From positions 2,232,001-2,296,000 of the forward strand of contig CATOTI010000002.1 of NCBI GenBank assembly GCA_951813295.1: DNA of 64,000 nucleotides, in the 5' to 3' direction. Shown piece after piece: positions 1-8,964 of this stretch (position 1 is its first letter; every line of letters starts with the position of its first letter). The notes beneath the pieces were generated by a model. It saw only the letters and a program-made list of their open reading frames with translations. It ran no database searches and was not told the origin of the DNA. The translations under genes and the position numbers were made by a program. Source of the stretch: an uncultured Pseudomonadales bacterium (GTDB lineage: Bacteria; Pseudomonadota; Gammaproteobacteria; Pseudomonadales; Azotimanducaceae).

Positions 1-390
1 TTTGGTGGCCCATTCGTTCCGGCGCAGCTCGAAAACCTGGCCCGGGCAACCGCAAACGGCGGTTTGGCGGCCTTGGGTGACGAAGTACCGATGAACCTGG
101 TGGTCTCGAACGTTCCCGGGCTTACCACGCCGATCTATCTTGCCGGCGCCCGAGTCATCGGTAGCATCCCTTGTTCGATCGTGACGCACGGCTCGGGCCT
201 CAACGTCACCGTCACGAGCTACCTCGATCGAATGGATCTCGGCTTGACGGCCGCACGATCTGTCGTCGACGACGTTCAGTCACTCCGTGACGACTTTGAC
301 GCCGCATATGCCGCCCTCGTCGAGGTCGTCCTCGGCCAGCCGGTCGTGGCCGAGGGGTTCGAAGCCGAACCCGCCGTTGCAGCCGCTTGA
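1..390 (+). CDS. Wax ester synthase/diacylglycerol acyltransferase (WS/DGAT), C-terminal part, truncated by window start
   Basis: Frame 1 is open from base 1 (FGGPFVPAQLENLARATANGG...) to the TGA at 390; NLVVSNVPG...SIPCSIVTHGSGLNVTVTSYLDRMDLGL is typical of the WS/DGAT C-terminal domain. Confidence 0.85.
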   Translation, partial: FGGPFVPAQLENLARATANGGLAALGDEVPMNLVVSNVPGLTTPIYLAGARVIGSIPCSIVTHGSGLNVTVTSYLDRMDLGLTAARSVVDDVQSLRDDFDAAYAALVEVVLGQPVVAEGFEAEPAVAAA

Positions 391-428
391 GTTGACGGCG
401 GGCAACAGCGAATCTCGTTTGTCGGAGC

Positions 429-1355
429 GTGAGTGAGGTAGTCGTGGATCGATCGGTCTTTGTTGCGAGTGACGGCAAGGAAATAGCGCGTTTTCACTGG
501 CCGCATGCGAGTCCCGTCGGTGTCGTGCAGATCGCTCACGGCATGGGCGAGCACGCCGAACGTTATGACGGTGTTGGCGCGAGTCTCAATGAGGCCGGTT
601 GGGCTGTGATCGCGAGCGATCATCGTGGCCACGGGCAGACCGATCCCGATGCGCTCGGGGACCTGGGCGCCGATGGCTGGAACCGGGTGGTGGCGGATCT
701 CTACGAGCTCAATCGATTCTGTGCGGTCTCGTATCCCGGGCTTCCGCTCGTGCTACTCGGTCACAGCATGGGGTCGATGCTCGCCCAGCAATACGTCTAC
801 CGGTACGGCGGGAGCCTCAACGGGCTCGTACTGTCGGGGTCGCCCGGTTTTGCGCCGGCGTCACAGTCGCTGCTGGGGCGGACGGTCGCGCTCGTCGAGC
901 GCAAACGACTCGGCGCGGGTAGCCAAAGCCCGGTATTGCAACGACTGCTGTTCGGCGGAGCCAACAAACCATTCGATGGTCCCGAAGCCACCGGGTTCGA
1001 GTGGTTGTCGCGGGATGCGGTGGAAGTCGAGAAGTACATCAACGATCCGGGGTGCGGGTTCGTGATCGCCACCGGTTCGTTGATCGATATGTACGGTGGC
1101 ACGAGTCAGGCGAGCCGCCCCGAATCCGTCGCGAGAATTCCGAAAGCCCTGCCCGTATACATCTTCTCGGGCGCCGAAGACCCGGTACACGGTGAACAGC
1201 GCAATCTCCAGCGAATGGTCTCGATGTATCGCGATGCCGGGATCAGCGTTCAGTACAAGATTTATCCGGCGGGGCGCCACGAGATGTTCAATGAGACAAA
1301 TCGAGATGAGGTTGTGAGCGACCTCATCGAATGGCTGGGTAGCGCGATCGATTGA
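429..1355 (+). CDS. Alpha/beta hydrolase, monoacylglycerol lipase-like
   Basis: HGMGEHAERYDGV, DHRGHGQTD, GHSMGSM nucleophile elbow, C-terminal GRHEMFNE; 308 aa. Confidence 0.85.
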   Translation: MSEVVVDRSVFVASDGKEIARFHWPHASPVGVVQIAHGMGEHAERYDGVGASLNEAGWAVIASDHRGHGQTDPDALGDLGADGWNRVVADLYELNRFCAVSYPGLPLVLLGHSMGSMLAQQYVYRYGGSLNGLVLSGSPGFAPASQSLLGRTVALVERKRLGAGSQSPVLQRLLFGGANKPFDGPEATGFEWLSRDAVEVEKYINDPGCGFVIATGSLIDMYGGTSQASRPESVARIPKALPVYIFSGAEDPVHGEQRNLQRMVSMYRDAGISVQYKIYPAGRHEMFNETNRDEVVSDLIEWLGSAID

Positions 1356-1369
1356 TAGATCGCGCTACC
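1338..1369. terminator. Perfect 12-bp inverted repeat (GGTAGCGCGATC / GATCGCGCTACC, 8-nt loop) between convergent genes; putative bidirectional terminator
   Basis: Read directly; overlaps the stop of the hydrolase gene and precedes the convergent WS/DGAT stop; no clear U-tract. Confidence 0.55.
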
Positions 1370-1385
1370 ACCTGTGGCGTAGCGG

Positions 1386-2924
1386 CTATGCGCCGGCCGC
1401 GACCATCAAATCCCCGTCGGATTCCGACACGATCGGCTCATCGCGAACGGCGGCATCCGTTTCGGCTAGTGATTTGAGCTCCTCGAACGCCTCATCCATG
1501 GCGAGGAGAATCGCATCGACGTCCGGGATCAGGCGCGGATCGGCCGTGAAGTTGATGCTGATGTCGCCGTTGCCGCTGCCGCACGAAACACCCAATCCGA
1601 GGGTCCCACCAATCATCATCGTGCCGGTGCCGTAGAGCATGCGGTGTCCTTTGATGTAGGTCTGATGGGGGATGCCGGGGACGTTGGTACACGTGAAGTT
1701 GAAACCGACGAGCGGCGGACGGGGACCAACGTGGGGTAGCACAGGTACGGGGTTTTGGGCGGCGAAAGCCGTCGGATCGAACGGCGTCCCGACGGCGAGT
1801 GTCGAAGCCATCGCCGCGGCTGGCGCATCGGCGTTTGCCTGGGTCATCGCATGCAACGCCGTCGCTTCGTCGTTGGCTTTGAGCTTGTCCATTTCGGCCC
1901 TGACGGCCGCATGACGTTCACGGATCGTCATCGGCCAGGCCGGCAAGCGCGGGTAGAGCGCGGAAACCTTGTTGCCTAGGTCCGTGTCGCCTTCTTCGCG
2001 AACGTTGACCGGACACATCAGACGGACGTACTGACCAGCGACCCATTCGTTCTTGTTCGCCATATAGCGCGCCGCGCCTTCGGAAACGATGGTCAAGACG
2101 ACGTCGTTGATCGTGCCGCCGATCGTCTTGCGCAGGGCCTTGAACTCTTCCAACCGGTAGATTTTGTAAGCGAGTGAACGCTTCGGGCCGATGAAGCTCG
2201 CATTCCAGGGGGCCGTCATGACGGGTTCCGTCACGAAGCGCTACATGATCGTGTTGCCTTGGGCGAGCAGCGCGGGATCGATCGGCTGCGGGCCTCGAAG
2301 CCCCTTGCTGACGTTCTCGTCGACCGCCTCGGCCCAGAGATCGAGCGGTGTCGGCAGCGGCGCGGGACGCCACGGGGTCGCCGGCGCCTCGATCGGTGGC
2401 GGCGAAGCTTCGTGATCGACCATCACGACCGCGGCTTCGACGGCGGACGCGCCATCGAGCATCGCGTGGTGGCTCATCTGGATCAGTACGGTGTTGCCGT
2501 CGATGTTCTCGGCGACGTAGGTCTTCCAGAGCGGCTTGGATCGATCGAGGAGGTCTTCGCCGAGCGTGAGTGCTTGCGGGATCAGCTCCTCGAGCGTGGT
2601 ACCTTCGGGGACATCGAAGCGCTGGATGTGGTGCTTGAGGTCGAAATAGGGATCGTCGACCCATTTGGGATGCGCGATGTTGCCAGGGACGAAAACGAGA
2701 CGTTGGCGGAATCGCGGGACGAGATGAATACGTTCTTCGTGGTAGTCGAGAACGTCCTGATACGAAAGGTCGCCCTCGATTACGCTCAGCGTCACCCCGT
2801 GCATTGGACCGCTGGCGGTTTCGGTATAAAGAAACGAGGCATCGTGGCTCGATAGTCGCAAGGTTCTCTCCTTTGTCCGTGTTCCTGGCACGTGCCTTGC
2901 TTTCCGGAAAAACGGGCGGAGCAA
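1386..2924 (-). pseudogene. WS/DGAT acyltransferase interrupted by an in-frame TAG at 2241-2243
   Basis: ORFs 2241..2924 (with HHxxxDG motif, SHHAMLDG) and 1386..2234 are in the same frame: ...LAQGNTIM * RFVTEPVMTAPWNASFIGP...; 1539 nt in total, no frameshift. Confidence 0.85.
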
Positions 2925-2947
2925 AGACGTGTACTACCGCCGCCGTG

Positions 2948-2962
2948 AACCGGTTGCGAACC
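2948..2962. promoter_or_regulatory. Overlapping palindromes AACCGGTT and GGTT-GCG-AACC, candidate operator
   Basis: Read directly in the divergent intergenic region between the WS/DGAT gene and gpsA. Confidence 0.3.
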
Positions 2963-3007
2963 AGTATCAGAAAGGAAGGTATCGCAGGTAACAGTAGTTA
3001 TGTGTAA

Positions 3008-3023
3008 CGTATCTCATGATACG
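3008..3023. promoter_or_regulatory. Inverted repeat CGTATC-TCAT-GATACG upstream of gpsA, candidate operator
   Basis: Perfect 6-bp arms with 4-bp spacer, about 40 bp upstream of the gpsA start. Confidence 0.3.
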
Positions 3024-3064
3024 ACCTTCCCGCAACTCCCGCTCGCCTCACTGGAGACTTCGCT

Positions 3065-4102
3065 TTGAACATCGCAATCCTCGGACTAGGGAATTTCGGA
3101 ACGGCGATCGCGGCCTGCTGGTTGCGTGCGGGGCATGACGTCGCGGGGTGGACTGTCGAAGACGAGGTTTTCGAGTCGATCGAGTCGACCGGGATGAACC
3201 AGAAGTATCTTGATCACGTTTCGCTCGATGGACTTGCGTGCACGATGGACATCGAAAACGCGATTGCCGATGCCGAAGTCGTCGTGCTCGCCCTGCCGTC
3301 CCATGTCATCTGCAACTTCCTCGGTGATCTCAAACCCCATCTCCGAGAAGCCCAGGTCGTTCTGAACGTCTCGAAAGGTCTCGGTACACGCGACCGACTC
3401 ATGAGCGACGTCATCGCCGAGAATCTCACCAACCCCGCGGCGATCATGGTCGGCCCGACGATTGCACCGGAGTTGGCCGACGGCGTTTTCTCGACAGCGA
3501 TCGTTGCCTCACGAGAAGCGTCAGTCGCTGACCGGTTGGCCCAGAACCTGACGACCGATACGTTTCTATTGAGCGTTGGCGTCGATCCCCGGGGTGCGGA
3601 ACTCTGGAGCGTCTTCAAGAACGTGATCGCGCTCACTTGTGGGCTGTCGGATGGCCTGGGCGCGGGTGGCGACAACCTGAAGGCAGCGCTTTTCCTGGCA
3701 GGCTGCCGCGAAGCGACACGTCTTCTGCCCCAATTGGGTGCGAGTCCGGATACGTTCTTGACGCCCGCGGGACTGGGCGATGTTTTTGTGACCGCGACCT
3801 CGGCGCATGGACGCAACCGGAGTCTCGGCGAGCAATTGGGCTCGGGCGCTAGCCTCGCGTCGGCCGAAGCGTCGTCAGCGATGGTGACGGAAGGCGTTCG
3901 CGCGAGTCGGCTGCTGAAAAAACTCGCGTGGGCCGACGGACTGTCCTCCGTTTACCTCGATGACATCAACGCCCTTTTGGATGGCGCTCTGACGGCCACT
4001 GCCTGCATCGAGCGATTGACCGCCGCAACCGAGCCTAAGTCGGTAGGCTTGCGCGTGCGGGCCGAAACCGCTTTCCCGCGAGTGGCGAACCTGCATCGTT
4101 GA
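3065..4102 (+). CDS. gpsA: NAD(P)-dependent glycerol-3-phosphate dehydrogenase
   Basis: GLGNFGTAIAACWLRAGHDV Rossmann motif, KGL, GPTIAPELADG, KNVIALTCGLSDGLGAGGDNLKAALF, LGASPDTFLTPAGLGDVFVTATSAHGRNRSLG; TTG start. Confidence 0.92.
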   Translation: MNIAILGLGNFGTAIAACWLRAGHDVAGWTVEDEVFESIESTGMNQKYLDHVSLDGLACTMDIENAIADAEVVVLALPSHVICNFLGDLKPHLREAQVVLNVSKGLGTRDRLMSDVIAENLTNPAAIMVGPTIAPELADGVFSTAIVASREASVADRLAQNLTTDTFLLSVGVDPRGAELWSVFKNVIALTCGLSDGLGAGGDNLKAALFLAGCREATRLLPQLGASPDTFLTPAGLGDVFVTATSAHGRNRSLGEQLGSGASLASAEASSAMVTEGVRASRLLKKLAWADGLSSVYLDDINALLDGALTATACIERLTAATEPKSVGLRVRAETAFPRVANLHR

Positions 4103-4119
4103 CGATCTGGAGTGAATCG

Positions 4120-4497
4120 ATGGCTGACGACCCCAGTAAGGAGCCTTCCTTTTCCGAACGCGTCACCGAATGGGAACGCGCGACTGACGAAGCGGCGAAC
4201 AGGCTCATGGGAACGGAAGCCTTTTCGGAGTGGATGAACGGCATGCAGGGCAATCAACTCGCCGTGCAGAAGGCCTATCTCGGCGCCGTGACCGAGCAGA
4301 TGCACGCCATGAACATGCCCACGCGAGACGATGTCGTTCGACTCGCCGACGCGGTAGCGCAGATGGATCGTCGTCTCGAGCGAATGGAACGACTGATGTT
4401 GCGCTTCGTGAAGCAGGAACGGTCAGGGCGCATCGAGGCGGGCGAGCGCCCGCGTCGAACGCGACAGCCGATGGACGACGACGCGAGCAGTTCTTAA
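4120..4497 (+). CDS. phaE: Small PhaE-like PHA synthase subunit (about 125 aa)
   Basis: Immediately upstream of phaC; C-terminal MNMPTRDDVVRLADAVAQMDRRLERMERLMLRFVK resembles the PhaE C-terminal coiled coil. Confidence 0.6.
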   Translation: MADDPSKEPSFSERVTEWERATDEAANRLMGTEAFSEWMNGMQGNQLAVQKAYLGAVTEQMHAMNMPTRDDVVRLADAVAQMDRRLERMERLMLRFVKQERSGRIEAGERPRRTRQPMDDDASSS

Positions 4498-5589
4498 GTG
4501 AAAGAAACCCTCGACCCCGGGGAAGTACCGTTCGAGATCGAAGAGGATCGACGTCGGCGCCTGGCGGCCGAAGCGCTTCAGAAGAGCGCGAAACTCCTCG
4601 AGATTGCGAGCGCGGGCGTACCCGCGGTTGGACTCACGCCAAAAGACGTACTGCTCGAGCGCGGCACGCTGCGGCTATACCACTATCGACCAAAGACGGA
4701 CGAGGTTTACCGCGTTCCTGTTCTCATCGTCATGGCGACGACGAACAAGGGATTCCTGTTCGACCTCATGCCGGGTCAGAGCATGGTCGAGTGTCTCGTC
4801 CGGCGAGGTTTCGACGTCTACATGATCGACTGGGCCGAGCCTCGGCCGGAGGAGCGTGGCCTGACGCTTGCCCACTACACCCAGGATTTCATTCCGTCGT
4901 GCATCGATCGCGTTCGTGAAGACTCAGGCGTCGACGATGTATCGCTTGTCGGCTATTGCCAGGGCGGCGTGCTGGCGCTGATCTATGCCGCGACGCACGT
5001 TGGTGGCCCGCTCAAGAACCTCGTTCTCTTCACGACGCCGATCGATCAGCATCAGATGGGGTTGGCGCGGATTTGGGCAGATCCCCGGTTCCACGACGTC
5101 GATGCGCTGGTCGACTTCTACGGTGTCATTCCCGAAAGCATCATCAAGGGCTTCTTCGAGATGCTCCGACCGGCTGGACGCCGGGCGGGACAGATGAGGC
5201 TTTGGGATCACGCCCTCGATCAGGCGTACGTTTCCTCCTTCGCGGTTCTCGAACGCTGGGGCAACGAAACGCTACCGCTCGCGGGCGAGTACTTTCGCGA
5301 AACGACAAAGAAGCTTCTCTGGCGCAACGAACTCTACAAGGGAGAACTCGTCGTCGCCGGGAAGCGAGTGGAGCTTGGCGCGATCACCGTGCCCGTACTT
5401 CACGCCGTTGCGCAGCACGACCATATCGTTCCCTATGCGGCGAGTCGGCCACTCCTTGAAATGCTCGGGTCGACCGACAAACACGAAATCCTCCTAAAAG
5501 GGGGGCATGTGAGTCTGGTGGCCGGGCCGCGCGCCAAACGGCGTTTGTGGCCGGCAGTCGACCGTTTTCTTTCGCACCGATCGGTTTAG
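4498..5589 (+). CDS. phaC: Class III poly(R)-hydroxyalkanoate synthase subunit PhaC
   Basis: GYCQGG lipase-like box with Cys nucleophile, MIDWAEPRPEERGLTLAHY, NELYKGELVVAGKRVELGAITVPVLHAVAQHDHIVP, GGHVSLVAGP; GTG start abuts the upstream stop. Confidence 0.9.
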   Translation: MKETLDPGEVPFEIEEDRRRRLAAEALQKSAKLLEIASAGVPAVGLTPKDVLLERGTLRLYHYRPKTDEVYRVPVLIVMATTNKGFLFDLMPGQSMVECLVRRGFDVYMIDWAEPRPEERGLTLAHYTQDFIPSCIDRVREDSGVDDVSLVGYCQGGVLALIYAATHVGGPLKNLVLFTTPIDQHQMGLARIWADPRFHDVDALVDFYGVIPESIIKGFFEMLRPAGRRAGQMRLWDHALDQAYVSSFAVLERWGNETLPLAGEYFRETTKKLLWRNELYKGELVVAGKRVELGAITVPVLHAVAQHDHIVPYAASRPLLEMLGSTDKHEILLKGGHVSLVAGPRAKRRLWPAVDRFLSHRSV

Positions 5590-5721
5590 ATCGAACGCCT
5601 GAGATGATGGTCGTTTGGTATCACCGAACTCATTCGTCATGGTGCCATTCTCTGAGTACACGAAATTTGACCCGCCCTCATACCGGTGCAGGATGGGGCT
5701 GAGCACGCCCCGGGGAGGGGT

Positions 5722-6600
5722 ATGACAGACGAGCAACAGGTGGTGCCGGCGCGAGTGGCGGTCGGTATCGGACTCTCGGGCGAGTCGGGCTATGTGCTAG
5801 AGAAAGTCGTCGCGCTCGCAGGCGATCCTTCGCTCGTGGCGGCGGTGCACGTCATCGCGCCTAAACATCAGCTCTACAACCTCGGTTCAAAATCCCCGCA
5901 GATTTACGATCTCGTTTCGGCGAATGTATCGGCGCGACTCGAACGGCTTTGCCGGCGCTTCGGTGTCGCGAATTACCACGTCCGCACCGGTCATTCGCCC
6001 ACAGTGATCGCGGAATTCGCGGCGGAAGCGGGCGCATCGATCATCGCTATCGGTACGCACGGACGGCAAGGCCATCGTCGGTTTCTCGGCCAGACCTCGA
6101 ACGACATCCTGCATCGCCCGTCGGTCGACGTGTTGGCGGTTCAGACACCTGACGAGTTGCCCCCGGTAGCGGCTGCGTATCGGCGGATTCTGGTTGCCAT
6201 CGATCCGTCGCTCGACGTCGACCGTGTGCTCAAAAGAGCCCAGGCGCTACGGGGTCACTTCGATGCCCGACTCGACATCGCGACGGTCATTCGACCGGCG
6301 AGTTATCTGGTCGGTGGAATCGACCTCGAAAACGCGCCTGAGGCCAAGAAGCTCGAAGCAGTAGCACTCGAACGTCTCGAGGGCGTGCGAGACGACGTTC
6401 TGTCGACCTACGACGACATCTCGTCGGGGTTTGTGCGTCGAGGTGATCCCGCGGTCGAGATACAGCGTGTAACGGACGAGATCGGTGCCGATCTGGTCGT
6501 ACTCGGCATCGGCAGCGCCCATGGCGAAACTTGGCTCGGGTCGTCGCCGACGTTGCTACATGACATTCGCCAGGATCTATATTGCGTGAGCGTCCCTTAG
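5722..6600 (+). CDS. Tandem universal stress protein (UspA family)
   Basis: Two UspA-like halves: ...IIAIGTHGRQGHRRFLGQTSNDILHRPSVDVLAVQ and ...RILVAIDPSLDVDRVLKRA...DLVVLGIGSAHGETWLGSSP. Confidence 0.8.
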   Translation: MTDEQQVVPARVAVGIGLSGESGYVLEKVVALAGDPSLVAAVHVIAPKHQLYNLGSKSPQIYDLVSANVSARLERLCRRFGVANYHVRTGHSPTVIAEFAAEAGASIIAIGTHGRQGHRRFLGQTSNDILHRPSVDVLAVQTPDELPPVAAAYRRILVAIDPSLDVDRVLKRAQALRGHFDARLDIATVIRPASYLVGGIDLENAPEAKKLEAVALERLEGVRDDVLSTYDDISSGFVRRGDPAVEIQRVTDEIGADLVVLGIGSAHGETWLGSSPTLLHDIRQDLYCVSVP

Positions 6601-6634
6601 TCACCGTCGCGCAGAACTCTCTAGGAGGTTGAAG

Positions 6635-7654
6635 ATGGTTCAGTACGTTCTGCTCTTGAACTACAAGGCCGGCGGTATCCATTCGGTACGCGAGGACCCC
6701 GGGGTCTTGCGGCGTTTGGAAGAGTCGCTCATAAGGTGGGAAGCGAAGATCCTCGAGAACTTTCACCTGCTCGGCGAGTACGACCAATGCCTGGTGATCG
6801 ATGCGCCGGACAACTTCAAGGCCTACCGCGGTGTGCTCGAGCAGGAGTTATCGGCAACGGCAGACACGCAGATCCTGCCCGCGATCGATATGGATCTGTT
6901 CATCGACATGGCAAAGCGGAACTTCCATATCGAGGGTCCGCATCGGTGGCAGATTTCCTGGTGGGCGAAGATCGCGCGGCTCGCCTTCCGCTGGCAGACC
7001 ACGGAACAGTACGTCTACAAGTACTGCCGGCCACGGACGATCACCGGGCGGCATCATTTCAATTCGATTCGCGGCCCCTGCATCGTGGTCGCGAACCACA
7101 CCAGCATGGCCGATGCTTTGTTGCTGCAACACGCGTTGCCGCAGCGTATCCGGTTCAACATCTACTCGGGCGCGGCAGCGGACCGGTGGTTCGTCAAACG
7201 CGACGACCGTAAGGAGCTCGTCTTCAAGCCCTGGTACCAGTCGTTGGCGCTCGGCTCGTTTCCCATTCAACGCGGCGGTGGCTCGCGGACGCTGGAGCAC
7301 TCGCACTGGCTCCTCGAGAACGGTGCGAACCTGCTGATCTTCCCCGAAGGTACGCGCTCGACGAGCCGCTCGATGGCGCGTTTCAAGCACGGCGTGTCCA
7401 TTCTCGCCCTCGAGCACGATGTACCCGTGGTGCCTTGCTATCTCACGGGCATGAACAACGTCCGGCGCAAGGGCACGAGCGGGATGGTGGAAGCACCAGT
7501 CTCGGCAAGTTTTCTGCCGCCGATTCGATTCGAGGCCGGTCTGTCGGTTCCCGATGCGACGCACATGATCTATGAACGGCTGAACACGGTTCACAAGGCG
7601 GTTCAGGAACGCGGCGTGGAAGCGGCGGTCGAGGCGAGTGAGGCGGTCGGTTAG
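6635..7654 (+). CDS. Apparent fusion of an N-terminal GYD domain and a C-terminal PlsC-type lysophospholipid acyltransferase
   Basis: N-terminus VQYVLLLNYKAGGIHSVREDP...LLGEYDQCLVIDAPD is GYD-like; C-terminus has NHTSMAD (HX4D) and FPEGTRS; AGGAGG ribosome binding site before the ATG at 6635. Confidence 0.78.
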   Translation: MVQYVLLLNYKAGGIHSVREDPGVLRRLEESLIRWEAKILENFHLLGEYDQCLVIDAPDNFKAYRGVLEQELSATADTQILPAIDMDLFIDMAKRNFHIEGPHRWQISWWAKIARLAFRWQTTEQYVYKYCRPRTITGRHHFNSIRGPCIVVANHTSMADALLLQHALPQRIRFNIYSGAAADRWFVKRDDRKELVFKPWYQSLALGSFPIQRGGGSRTLEHSHWLLENGANLLIFPEGTRSTSRSMARFKHGVSILALEHDVPVVPCYLTGMNNVRRKGTSGMVEAPVSASFLPPIRFEAGLSVPDATHMIYERLNTVHKAVQERGVEAAVEASEAVG

Positions 7655-7664
7655 GCGGTGAGCC

Positions 7665-8426
7665 TCAGCCGGCCATCGACAGACCGCCCGAGACGCTGAT
7701 CGTTTGACCCGTCACGAAACCGGCGTCGCTCGACAGGAAGTAGCTGACGAGGCCCGGGTAGTCGTCAGGCTGTCCGAGGCGTCCCATCGGAATGGCACGC
7801 TCGAGCGCTCGCGCGAGTTTGCCTTCGCTGGATGCATCGAACGAAGCAAGCAAGGGTGTGTCGGTCGGTCCCGGGCATACGGTGTTGCACGTGATGCCGG
7901 CGCGCGCGTTCTCGCGTGCGAGCGTCTTCATGAAAGCGATGATCCCGCCCTTGGCAGCGGAATACACCGCTTCGCCAGATGAACCGACTCGCCCCGCGTC
8001 GCTCGCAATCGAGACGACGCGGCCCTCGCCACGTTCGTGCATCTTGAGGAGTGCCGCGTGCGTCACGTTGATCGGTCCGCGCAAGTTGATGTCGATCACC
8101 TTGCGCCACAATGACTCGTCGCTATCGACGAAGTTGATGGCCCGATCCCACCCGGCGTTGTTGACGAGTCCGTATAGCGGGCCGTTGTCGTCCACGAAGC
8201 GATCGACGGCCGCTCGAACGACGTCGTTGTCCGAGATATCGACGGTGTAACTGAACGCCTGATATCCCGACTGTCGTAAGGCCGCCGCGATGGCGTCTGC
8301 CGCTTCGCCGTTCAAATCGAAGATTCCGACGCGCGCGCCCTCGGCGGCGAGCCGTTCGACGATCGCGCGCCCGATGCCGCTTGCGCCGCCCGTGACGATG
8401 ATGGGGTGTTGATCGAACTGCGCCAC
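7665..8426 (-). CDS. SDR family oxidoreductase
   Basis: TGGASGIGRAI, NNAGW, YSAAKGG, C-terminal GQTISVSGGLSMAG. Confidence 0.88.
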   Translation of the reverse strand: MAQFDQHPIIVTGGASGIGRAIVERLAAEGARVGIFDLNGEAADAIAAALRQSGYQAFSYTVDISDNDVVRAAVDRFVDDNGPLYGLVNNAGWDRAINFVDSDESLWRKVIDINLRGPINVTHAALLKMHERGEGRVVSIASDAGRVGSSGEAVYSAAKGGIIAFMKTLARENARAGITCNTVCPGPTDTPLLASFDASSEGKLARALERAIPMGRLGQPDDYPGLVSYFLSSDAGFVTGQTISVSGGLSMAG

Positions 8427-8451
8427 GCGCTTACTCCCTTCCTGTTCTCGA

Positions 8452-8847
8452 CTATGGCATCTGTGCGTGGCGCGGGTGGTCGCCGGCCAGGGCGTACATG
8501 CTCGGTTTGTCGGCGCAGAAGATCTCGCCGTGCAGTTCGAATACGTCCGGATCGTCGAAGCAACCGACGTTCATGATGTAGGTATCGGGCTTCAGAAGGT
8601 AGAACAGGCTCGAACCGCACGCCTTGCAGAATCCGCGCTCTGCCCAGGCGGACGACTCAAAGCGGCCGAGGTTCTCCTCGCCGTTAAACGTCACCGAATC
8701 GACTTGGGTCGCGAAGCCGGGTGCGCCGCCGTTCCAGCGTCGGCACATCGAGCAATGGCACGCATGGATCTCCCTTTCGGCGCCGGTCACTTCAATGGAA
8801 ATGGCGCCGCACAGGCACTGCCCCGACGCGTTGATCTTTTCCGTCAT
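8452..8847 (-). CDS. GFA family protein (Gfa-like zinc protein)
   Basis: CLCGAI, CHCSMCRRWNGG, FCKACGSSLFY cysteine motifs. Confidence 0.87.
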   Translation of the reverse strand: MTEKINASGQCLCGAISIEVTGAEREIHACHCSMCRRWNGGAPGFATQVDSVTFNGEENLGRFESSAWAERGFCKACGSSLFYLLKPDTYIMNVGCFDDPDVFELHGEIFCADKPSMYALAGDHPRHAQMP

Positions 8848-8964
8848 CCGTTGATCCTCAAAAGCTCACGTTCTCGTCCTATCCTGCGCCAAACATCGAG
8901 ATACGCAATCGTTGGATCGACACCGTCGGGCACGACACCACTCACTCAAGAACTAGAAGAATCA

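Noticed and set aside
1918-2664. 248-aa Arg-rich ORF overlapping WS/DGAT
   Set aside because: Alternative frame of the same strand; the WS/DGAT frames contain the real motifs.
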